From positions 1-44,064 of the forward strand of contig CAZIJU010000024.1 of NCBI GenBank assembly GCA_964539745.1: a stretch of DNA of 44,064 nt. Reading direction: 5' to 3'. The notes beneath the pieces were generated by a model. It saw nothing but the letters and a program-made list of their open reading frames with translations, was not told the origin of the DNA and made no database searches. This document shows positions 37,478 through 44,064 of this stretch, piece by piece; the first letter of the stretch is position 1, and every line of letters begins with the position of its first letter. The DNA is from DSNY01 sp964539745 (GTDB taxonomy: Bacteria > Pseudomonadota > Gammaproteobacteria > Burkholderiales > Burkholderiaceae_F). The position numbers and the translations under genes are program-made.

Positions 37478-39291
37478 CGCGCCGCCTCGCGACGCGCGGG
37501 ATCGACGTCGATCCAGCTCCATTGCCGCGAAGTGAAGGGGTGCCGCCGATAGCCGTCGACCCAAGGCTGCGCGAGGTCCAGGATCAGCCGGTGCAGGTGA
37601 AACTTGTAAGGCATGTAGGCGGTCAGCAAGCGCGCCGCGCGATGCAGTAGCTGCAGGCGTTCGGGCCCGTCGGGCAGCACGCGCTGGCGTTCGTACAGCG
37701 CGTCGTATTCGGGCAGGTCGAAACGCGCGTCGTTCAACTGCTCCCGGTTCGGCCCATAGCCCATGCCGAACAGCGTGTCGCTGTCGGGGCTGCCGACCTG
37801 CCAGCTGTATCCCCACATCATCAGCTTGCCCGCCAGCGACATCTTCAGCAGCTCGGGCCACTGCGCGATGCGGAAGTCGATGCGCAGTCCGACCGCGCTC
37901 ATGTAGCGCTTCCATAGCTCGTTGCGCTTGCGGTCCAGCGAGGTCGCCGACGATGCCAGCTCGAGCACGAGTGGGGCGCCTTCCGGCGTTTCGCGCCAGC
38001 CGTCGCCGTCGCGATCGACGTAGCCGAACATGTCGAGCAGCGCGGCTGCGCGCGATCGGCTGAACTCGCCCATCTCGCTGCGATAGTCCGGGTCGTAGCC
38101 GAAGGTGCCGGGCACGATCGGCGACTGCGCGCGCACCCCCTGGCCGGAAAAGATCAGACGGATGTACTCGTCGCCGTCGATCGCGAGCGCGATCGCGCGG
38201 CGCAGCGCGATTCTGTCCGGCGTATAGCCGCCGACGACCGGGTGGTCCATGTTGAAGTAGCTGAGCGAGACATCGGCGGCCGCCGTGCGGCGCATCCGGA
38301 TGCCGCGCCGTTGCAGATACGGTGCCAGCCGGCCGTCCGGCGCCGCGACCGGGACGAACTCCAGCGGCACGGCGAGCACGTCCAGATCGCCCTGCACGAA
38401 CGCCAGCCAGCGCGGCTGCGATTCCTCGATGATCGCGATCTCGACGCGATCGACCAGCGGCAGGCGGCGCCCGCGCAGCCGAGCGACTTCGTCGCGCATC
38501 TCGGCCGCGTCGGCGGCCGGTTCGAAGTCGTAGCGCTCTTCGCGATAGTCCGGATTGCGTTCGAGCACGATGCGCGACGAGCGCGTCCAGTGCGCGAGCC
38601 GGAACGGACCGGTGCCGACCGGATGCGACATGATTGCGTCGCCGTAGGTTTCGACGACTTCGCGAGCGACCGCGCCGAGAAGCGACGCATCGGCCAGGTT
38701 GTAGACGAAACGCGGATCCGGTTCGGCCAGCCGGATCCGGAACGTGTAGCGGTCGAGCGCGCGCAGCCCCTCGACCTCGCGGTCGTAGTCGAAAGGCGCC
38801 TTGCTGCGGATGGCGTGCCGGCGCAACTCGGTCAGGCCGAGCAGCTTGCTGTTTTCCAGCACGAACAGCATCGGGCTTTTCCAGCGCGGGTCGTACAGAC
38901 GCTTGAACGAATAGACGTAGTCGTGTGCGGTCAACTCACGGCGCGCACCCTTGAATGCCGGGTCGTCCGCGAAAAAGATGCCGGGTCGCAGCCGGATCGT
39001 GTACGTGCGATGGTCGGCGGACACCTCCGGCAGCGCGACCGCGGTATTTGGCCGCAGCTTCGCCGGCCTGGCGAGGTAGTCGTACTCCAGCGGCGCGTCG
39101 AGGATGTGCGACAGGACCGAGCGCGAGTACAGGTCCTGCACCTGCGCCGGGTCGAATCCGGTTTCGGCGGCCGGGAACGCCACGCGCAGCGTCTTCGGGC
39201 CGGCACCGCGCGGCTGCTCCATCGCGACGCGCGCGCCGGCCAGCGGAGCGATCGCCGCAGTCGTCAAGAAGCGCCGCCGCGGCGCGCTCAT
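37474..39291 (-). CDS. ABC transporter solute-binding protein, family 5 (first paralogue)
   Basis: A 605-residue periplasmic binding protein of the oligopeptide/dipeptide (PF00496) family. The N-terminus APRRRFLTTAAIAPLAG looks like a twin-arginine signal. Domain blocks in order: LRVAFPAAETGFDPAQVQDL, YTIRLRPGIFFADDPAFKG, TAHDYVYSFKRLYDP, HPVGTGPFRLAHW, and VGGYTPDRIALRRAIALAID. A calcium-loop-like DRDGDGW lies near residue 428. It binds a peptide or another bulky solute and delivers it to a DppBC-type permease. It is the third of three paralogous genes in a row, 18 bases after the second and overlapping the lipase start. All three share the order of blocks and differ mainly in signal peptide and substrate region. 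Confidence 0.93.
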   Translation of the reverse strand: MSAPRRRFLTTAAIAPLAGARVAMEQPRGAGPKTLRVAFPAAETGFDPAQVQDLYSRSVLSHILDAPLEYDYLARPAKLRPNTAVALPEVSADHRTYTIRLRPGIFFADDPAFKGARRELTAHDYVYSFKRLYDPRWKSPMLFVLENSKLLGLTELRRHAIRSKAPFDYDREVEGLRALDRYTFRIRLAEPDPRFVYNLADASLLGAVAREVVETYGDAIMSHPVGTGPFRLAHWTRSSRIVLERNPDYREERYDFEPAADAAEMRDEVARLRGRRLPLVDRVEIAIIEESQPRWLAFVQGDLDVLAVPLEFVPVAAPDGRLAPYLQRRGIRMRRTAAADVSLSYFNMDHPVVGGYTPDRIALRRAIALAIDGDEYIRLIFSGQGVRAQSPIVPGTFGYDPDYRSEMGEFSRSRAAALLDMFGYVDRDGDGWRETPEGAPLVLELASSATSLDRKRNELWKRYMSAVGLRIDFRIAQWPELLKMSLAGKLMMWGYSWQVGSPDSDTLFGMGYGPNREQLNDARFDLPEYDALYERQRVLPDGPERLQLLHRAARLLTAYMPYKFHLHRLILDLAQPWVDGYRRHPFTSRQWSWIDVDPARREAAR

Positions 39292-39309
39292 CGGCTTGCG
39301 TTCAGCTCG

Positions 39310-41151
39310 TTACTTGACGGCCCGCGACTGCGCGACCGGATCGACGTCGACGTATTGCCACCACTCCAGCCAGAACGGCGGCCGGCGGTAGCCGGTGACC
39401 CAGGGGTGGACGAGGTCGTTGATGATCCGGTGTACGTGGAACTTGTACGGGGCGTAGGCGATCAGGATCGCGTTGGCGCGCCGGAACAATTCGAGCCGTT
39501 CGGGACCGTCGGGAACGACCTTCAGCCGCTCGTAGATGCGGTCGAACTCGGGCAGCCTGAAGCGCGCGAGGTTCTGGCCGCCGATCTCGGGGCTGTAGCC
39601 GCGTGCGAACACGCCCTGGCCGTCGGGCGAGGCTGCGCTCAGTCCCACGCCCCACATCATGAACTTGCCGGCGCGTGCCTGCTTGAGCTGCTCGGGCCAT
39701 TTGGCAACGCTGAAGTCGAGCCTCAGGCCCAGCGCTTCCAAGTTCTTCTTGAACAATTCGTCGAACTGGCGCGAAATCTGGTCGGGTTGCGTGGACAGCA
39801 CCAGCCGCAGCGGCGAGCCGTCCGGCTGCTCGCGCCAGCCGTCGCCGTCGCGGTCGACGTAACCGTACATGTCGAGCAGAGCGCGCGCGCGCGCCAGGTC
39901 GTACGCGCCCATCTCGCTGCGGTATTCCGCGTCGTAGCCGTAGGTGTGCGGCATCAGCGGCGACTGCGCGGCGATGGCCTGACTGCGGCGTACGAGCCGG
40001 ATCTCGCGGTCGATGTCGATTCCGAGATTGATCGCGCGGCGCAGCGCGATTCGCTCCGGCGTATAGCCGCCGATCACCGGGTCTTCCATGTTGTAGACGG
40101 TCATCGTGACGTCAGCCGCCAGCGTGCGGTAGAGCCGGATGCCGCGCCGGGCCAGGTGCGGGGCGAGTTTGCCACCCGGGACGACGAGATTGGCGAAGTC
40201 CAGCGGCGTGCCGTACAGCACGTCGTGCTCCGCACCGGCGAAGGCGAGGTAACGCGGCTGGTTTTCCTCGACGATCGAAATCTCGACGCGGTCGATCATC
40301 GGCAGCTTGCGCCCGCGCCAGCGGCGCGCGAGCTCCTGGCCTTCGGCGTCGTCGGCGCTCGGCGTCTCGTCGTAGCGGACGTCGCGATAGGTCGGATTGG
40401 GCTCGAGCACGATGCGCGACGATCGCCGCCATTCGGCCAGACGGAAGGGTCCGGTGCCGACCGGGTGCTCCATGATCCTGTCACCGTAAAACTCGACGAC
40501 CTCGCGCGCGACCGCGCCGTGAATGTCCGGGGTCGCCAGGCCATAAAGGAAGCGCGGATTCGGCTCGGCGAGCCGGATCTGGAACGTGTAGCGGTCGAGC
40601 GCGCGCAGCCCTTCGATCGGCCGGTCGTAGTCGAACGGCTGCTTGGTCTTCAGCACCTCGTCGCGGTACTCGTTCAGGCCGACCAGCTTGTCCAGCAGCC
40701 AGACCGCCACGTACGGCGCCTTCCAGCGCGGGTCGTAGAAGCGCTTCCACGAGTAGACGTAGTCGTGCGCGGTCAGCTCGCGCCGCTGGCCCTTGAACGC
40801 GGGATCGTCGGCGAAGTAGATGCCGGGGCGCAGGCGGATCGTGAACGTGCGGTAGTCGGCGGAGACCTCCGGCATCTCGAGCGCGGTGTTCGGCTTGAGC
40901 TTGTACGGTCTGGCCAGATGGTCGTACTTCAGCGGCGCCTCGAAGATGTGCGCGGTCACGATGCGGGAATAGATGTCGCTGATCTGCACCGGATCGAACC
41001 CGGTTTCGGCCACCGGAAACGCATAGCGCAGGACCTTGGCCTGCGCTGCGCCGCGCCTCGGCTGGGCGCGCGATGCGAGCGGCGCGGCGATCGCGCCGCC
41101 GCCGGCGATCAGCAGCGCCCGGCGGCTGCGGCAGGGCGAAACGCTCGTCAT
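39310..41151 (-). CDS. ABC transporter solute-binding protein, family 5 (second paralogue)
   Basis: A 613-residue paralogue of its two neighbours. The N-terminus SRRALLIAGGGAIAAPLASR resembles a twin-arginine signal. The same ordered blocks are present: LRYAFPVAETGFDPVQISD, FTIRLRPGIYFADDPAFKG, HDYVYSWKRFYDPRWK, HPVGTGPFRLAEW, IGGYTPERIALRRAINLGID, DRDGDGWREQPDGSPL. The open frame on this strand continues far upstream to 43884 through the neighbouring gene in another frame, but only the part from 41151 is binding-protein sequence. Its start overlaps the stop of the third paralogue by four bases (41148-41151). Confidence 0.93.
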   Translation of the reverse strand: MTSVSPCRSRRALLIAGGGAIAAPLASRAQPRRGAAQAKVLRYAFPVAETGFDPVQISDIYSRIVTAHIFEAPLKYDHLARPYKLKPNTALEMPEVSADYRTFTIRLRPGIYFADDPAFKGQRRELTAHDYVYSWKRFYDPRWKAPYVAVWLLDKLVGLNEYRDEVLKTKQPFDYDRPIEGLRALDRYTFQIRLAEPNPRFLYGLATPDIHGAVAREVVEFYGDRIMEHPVGTGPFRLAEWRRSSRIVLEPNPTYRDVRYDETPSADDAEGQELARRWRGRKLPMIDRVEISIVEENQPRYLAFAGAEHDVLYGTPLDFANLVVPGGKLAPHLARRGIRLYRTLAADVTMTVYNMEDPVIGGYTPERIALRRAINLGIDIDREIRLVRRSQAIAAQSPLMPHTYGYDAEYRSEMGAYDLARARALLDMYGYVDRDGDGWREQPDGSPLRLVLSTQPDQISRQFDELFKKNLEALGLRLDFSVAKWPEQLKQARAGKFMMWGVGLSAASPDGQGVFARGYSPEIGGQNLARFRLPEFDRIYERLKVVPDGPERLELFRRANAILIAYAPYKFHVHRIINDLVHPWVTGYRRPPFWLEWWQYVDVDPVAQSRAVK

Positions 41152-42968
41152 CCGTTCACCCGCCGCTTCGACGCCTGCGGATCGACGTCGACGTACTTCC
41201 AGAAGTCCCGCTTGAACACGTTGCGGTGATAGCCGACCACCCAGGGGTGCGCCAGATCGGTCCAGATCCGGTGCACGTGGATCTTGTAGGGCATGTACGC
41301 GATCATCAGCTTCTTCGCTTCGGTCATCAGTGCCATGCGCTCGGGGCCGTCCGGCAGCACGCGCTGCGCTTCGTAGACCTTGTTGAATGCGGGCAGGTCG
41401 AAACGCGCATGATTGGCCTGACCCTTGTTGCCGCCATAGCCGAGCGCGAGAAAGGTGTCGCCGTCGGGGGCGGCGGCACTCCAGCCCACCCCCCACATCA
41501 TCAACTTGCCGGCGCGCGAGGCCTTCAGGTTCTCCGGCCACTTCGCGTGCTTGAACTCGATGCGAACGCCGATCGCGTCCATGTTTTTTTTCCACAGCTC
41601 GTTCAACTGCCGCGACTGTTGATCGGGCTGCGTCGCGTATTCGAGCACGAGCGGCGAGCCGTCCGGCTGCTCGCGCCAGCCGTCGCCGTCGCGGTCCACA
41701 AAGCCGTACATGTCGAGCAGCGCCTTGGCCTTGGCGCGGTTGAATTCGCTCATCTCGGAGCGGAACTCGGGGTCGTAGCCCCACACCCCTGGCGCGATCG
41801 GCGACTGCGCGGCAACGGCCTGGTTCTTGCGCACGAGGCGGATCTCCTGGTCCAGGTCGACCGCGAGGCTGATGGCGCGGCGCAGCGCGACCTTCTCCGG
41901 CGTGTAGCCGCCGACGACCGGATGCTCCATCGCGAAATACGACACCGATACGTCGGCGCGCGGATAACGGATCATCCGGATCCCCCGCTTGCGCAGGTTG
42001 GGGGCGAGCTCGTTGTTCGGCAGCGCGAGGTTGGCGAAGTCGGTCGGCACCTCCTCGATGATGTCGTGCTCGCCGTTGAGGAACGCGAGCCAGCGCGGCT
42101 GGTTCTCCTCGACGATGTAGATCTCGACGCGATCGACCATCGGCAGCTTGCGGCCGCGCAGTTTTTCGGCGATCTCGCGCGCGTACGCGTCGTTCGCGGG
42201 CGGCGCCTCGTCGTAGAACTCGTCGCGATAGTTCGGATTTCTCTCGAGCACCATGCGCGAGCTTCGCTTCCACTGCGCAAGCCGGAAAGGCCCCGTGCCG
42301 ACCGGGTGCTCCATGCTCTTGTCGCCGTAGGCCTCGACGACTTCGCGCGCGACCGCGCCGAGGAAAGAAGGGTCGGCGAGGTTGTAGACGAAGCGGGGAT
42401 TGGGCTCGGCAAGCCTGATCTGGAAGGTGTAGCGGTCGAGCGCGCGCAGCCCTTCGACCTCGCGTTCGTAGTCGAACGGTTTGCCGCTGCGCAGCGCCTC
42501 CTGCCGCAGTTCCGACAGCCCGAGGATCTTGCTGTTCTCGAGCACGTACAAGTTCGGGCTCTTCCAGCGCGGATCGTAGTGGCGTTTCAGCGAGTAGACG
42601 TAGTCGTACGCGGTCAGCTCGCGCCTGCGGCCCCTGAATGCCGGGTCGTCGGCGAAGAAGATGCCCGGCCGCAGGCGGATCGTGAAGGTGCGGTAGTCGG
42701 TCGAGACCTCGGGCAGCGCCGCCGCGGTGTTCGGCCGCAGGCGTACCGGCCGTGCGAGAAACTCGAACTCCAGCGGCGCATCGAAGATGTTCGACGCGAT
42801 GATGCGCGAATACAGGTCGGAGATCTGCGCCGGATCGAACCCCGTCTCGGCGATGCGGAACGCGTAGCGCAGCACCTTCTCTTGCGCGTGCGCCGACAAT
42901 GCGCCCGCGAGCAGCGCGGCGAGCGCGAACGCGGCGCGCGCGCCGCGGCGGGCGAAGTTCGAGGTCAT
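41148..42968 (-). CDS. ABC transporter solute-binding protein, family 5 (third paralogue, first in operon)
   Basis: A 606-residue binding protein, the promoter-proximal member of the three. Here the signal peptide is of the ordinary Sec type (RAAFALAALLAGALSAHA before QEKVLRYAF), unlike the twin-arginine-like signals of its neighbours. Blocks: AETGFDPAQISDLYSR, FTIRLRPGIFFADDPAF, AYDYVYSLKRHYDPRWKS, HPVGTGPFRLAQWKRSSR, VGGYTPEKVALRRAISLAVD, FVDRDGDGWREQPDGSPLVL. The start at 42968 is set by the signal peptide; the frame is open 84 bases further upstream with no signal-like sequence. It is divergent from the DppB-like permease gene, with 232 bases between them. Confidence 0.94.
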   Translation of the reverse strand: MTSNFARRGARAAFALAALLAGALSAHAQEKVLRYAFRIAETGFDPAQISDLYSRIIASNIFDAPLEFEFLARPVRLRPNTAAALPEVSTDYRTFTIRLRPGIFFADDPAFRGRRRELTAYDYVYSLKRHYDPRWKSPNLYVLENSKILGLSELRQEALRSGKPFDYEREVEGLRALDRYTFQIRLAEPNPRFVYNLADPSFLGAVAREVVEAYGDKSMEHPVGTGPFRLAQWKRSSRMVLERNPNYRDEFYDEAPPANDAYAREIAEKLRGRKLPMVDRVEIYIVEENQPRWLAFLNGEHDIIEEVPTDFANLALPNNELAPNLRKRGIRMIRYPRADVSVSYFAMEHPVVGGYTPEKVALRRAISLAVDLDQEIRLVRKNQAVAAQSPIAPGVWGYDPEFRSEMSEFNRAKAKALLDMYGFVDRDGDGWREQPDGSPLVLEYATQPDQQSRQLNELWKKNMDAIGVRIEFKHAKWPENLKASRAGKLMMWGVGWSAAAPDGDTFLALGYGGNKGQANHARFDLPAFNKVYEAQRVLPDGPERMALMTEAKKLMIAYMPYKIHVHRIWTDLAHPWVVGYHRNVFKRDFWKYVDVDPQASKRRVNG

Positions 42969-43072
42969 CCGGGTCGTTCCGTATTCGAAGCGGGCGCAAG
43001 GGTAACGCAAGGCGTGCGCCTCGCGCATCGGACACCGCTTGGCGGCGAACATTCCGAGCTGCGACAGACCGG

Positions 43073-43100
43073 TTTACCGCCGAATCGATTTCAGGATAAT
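43073..43100 (+). promoter_or_regulatory. Candidate sigma-70 promoter for the permease operon
   Basis: TTTACC at 43073-43078 and GATAAT at 43095-43100 with 16 bases between them, about 100 bases before the permease start. A short GC-rich palindrome (GCGCGCTTTCGCGCGC) follows at 43101-43116 and could be an operator or part of the leader. Confidence 0.4.
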
Positions 43101-43200
43101 GCGCGCTTTCGCGCGCGGGCCGGACGGGCCGTGACTGGCCGACCACGAGCTTGTGCAGTGCGACGCGCCGATTGGGTACACGGGTCAATACAAGGCTGAC

Positions 43201-44064
43201 GTGGCTGCGTACATCGTCCGACGAGTCTGGCAGATGATCCCGACGCTGGCGGGGGTCATCCTGCTGGTGTTCTTCCTGTTCAAGTACTTCGGCGGCGACC
43301 CGGCCGAGATCTTGGGCGGGCTGCTCGCCACCCCCGAGCAGATCGAGTCGATCCGCGAACAGCTCGGCTTGAACCGGCCCGTGTGGGAGCAGCTCGCGAT
43401 CTTCGTCAAGCAGATCGTCACGTTCGACTGGGGGCGAAGCTGGGCCACCAGCGAGGCCGTCTCGAACATCTTCGTCACTCGGCTGCCGGCCACGCTGACA
43501 GTGATGGTGCCGATCCTGATCCTCGAAGTCGTGCTGGCGATTCCGCTTGCGCTCGGCGTGGCCTACGTGCGCGGTACCCTCGTGGACCGGGCGATCATGA
43601 TCCTGACGACGGTGGCGCTGTCGATCTCGTTTCTCGTCTACATCATCGTCGGGCAATGGCTGTTCGGTTTCCAGCTCGGATGGTTCCCGGTGCAGGGCTG
43701 GACCGACAGCTTCTGGAAGAACCTGACGACCTACGCGCCGCTGCCGATCATCCTCGCGGTGCTGGTGAGCCTTGCGCCGCAGACCCGGCTTTACCGCAGC
43801 TTCTTCCTCGACGAGATCGGGCAGGACTATGTGCGCACCGCGCGCGCGAAGGGACTCGGCGAGAACACGATCATGCTCAAGCACGTGCTGCGCAACGCGA
43901 TGATCCCGATCCTGACGAACGTCGCGGTGCAGCTGCCGGGTGTGTTCATCGGTTCGTTCCTGATCGAAATCTTCTTCTCGATCCCGGGGCTCGGACGCGA
44001 GGTGTACCTGGCGGTCAACCGCAGCGACTACCCGGTGATCCAGGCGGTCACCGTCTATCTCGCG
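43201..44064 (+). CDS. ABC transporter permease, DppB/OppB type, 3' end cut by window
   Basis: The frame is open from the GTG at 43201 to the last base, giving 288 residues of an inner-membrane permease. The start AAYIVRRVWQMIPTLAGVIL contains the first membrane segment and FKYFGGDPAEILGG is the typical periplasmic loop. TPEQIESIREQLGLNRPVWE and FDWGRSW follow. The EAA loop that contacts the ATPase reads DYVRTARAKGLGENTIMLKH, then VLRNAMIPILTN. ELG-type sequence IEIFFSIPGLGREV is near the edge. Family members are about 305-340 residues long, so only the last part is missing. An in-frame GTG at 43153 is a less likely start. It probably heads the dppBCDF-like operon served by the divergent binding proteins. 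Confidence 0.93.
   Translation, partial: MAAYIVRRVWQMIPTLAGVILLVFFLFKYFGGDPAEILGGLLATPEQIESIREQLGLNRPVWEQLAIFVKQIVTFDWGRSWATSEAVSNIFVTRLPATLTVMVPILILEVVLAIPLALGVAYVRGTLVDRAIMILTTVALSISFLVYIIVGQWLFGFQLGWFPVQGWTDSFWKNLTTYAPLPIILAVLVSLAPQTRLYRSFFLDEIGQDYVRTARAKGLGENTIMLKHVLRNAMIPILTNVAVQLPGVFIGSFLIEIFFSIPGLGREVYLAVNRSDYPVIQAVTVYLA

Noticed and set aside
38242..41229. Long open frame of 995 codons on the plus strand
   Set aside because: It is antisense to two well-supported solute-binding protein genes. Its translation is rich in R, A, D and H with no family-like blocks, as expected for the opposite strand of GC-rich genes.
39310..43884. A 1,524-codon open frame on the minus strand
   Set aside because: Only the part 39310-41151 is real. 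The rest runs out of frame through the third binding-protein gene and antisense to the permease.

Overview
The window is 44 kb of GC-rich, densely coded bacterial chromosome. The gene families present (fatty acyl-CoA reductase, wax ester synthase, phasin, PHA-system protein, NhaD-type antiporter, PncB, Lhr helicase, several oligopeptide-type binding proteins) suggest a betaproteobacterium, probably close to Burkholderiales. This is inferred from gene content only. The sequence is a draft scaffold: it holds one run of 100 N, and the same 55 bases stand on both sides of it.

Layout. 1-4062: the end of an acyl-CoA dehydrogenase, an acyl-CoA ligase, an enoyl-CoA hydratase/isomerase and a zinc alcohol dehydrogenase, probably an acyl-CoA catabolic operon. 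4068-5050: a large repeat block. 5063-10835: pncB and a long Lhr-type helicase whose reading frame has absorbed a dispersed repeat. 11236-16584: a secreted CHRD protein, then an aminotransferase, a LutC-like protein, an NhaD-type antiporter, a 2-hydroxyacid dehydrogenase and a PHA-system protein. 16624-18770: an acyl-CoA-binding protein divergent from a wax ester synthase/DGAT, with a repeat between them. 18960-24875: a PhnD-like/rhodanese fusion, an AlaX editing protein, a DUF924 protein and a three-gene 2-oxoacid dehydrogenase operon (E1 alpha, E1 beta, E2). 25047-31290: repeat, cysK, a tightly coupled three-gene operon led by a GHKL ATPase, a TPR protein, repeat. 31370-37477: TetR regulator, patatin-like phospholipase, phasin, two-domain fatty acyl-CoA reductase and a lipase. 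37474-44064: three tandem family-5 solute-binding proteins, divergent from a DppB-like permease cut by the window edge.

How it fits together. Storage lipid is the clearest theme. Fatty acyl-CoA reductase supplies fatty alcohol, wax synthase/DGAT joins it to acyl-CoA, ACBP can carry the acyl-CoA, and phasin and the PHA-system protein serve polyester granules. Patatin and the lipase could mobilise stored lipid. These genes are scattered rather than in one operon.

The best candidate for an undescribed system is the GHKL ATPase operon at 26611-30034. It has three genes joined by 4-base overlaps: an ATPase with readable N, G1 and G2 boxes and two partners that I cannot assign. The second notable thing is a fold-back repeat family with two nested inverted repeats. 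Two copies are exactly 204 bp and two have grown to 542 and 888 bp. No tRNA, rRNA, CRISPR array, integrase or transposase gene was seen.
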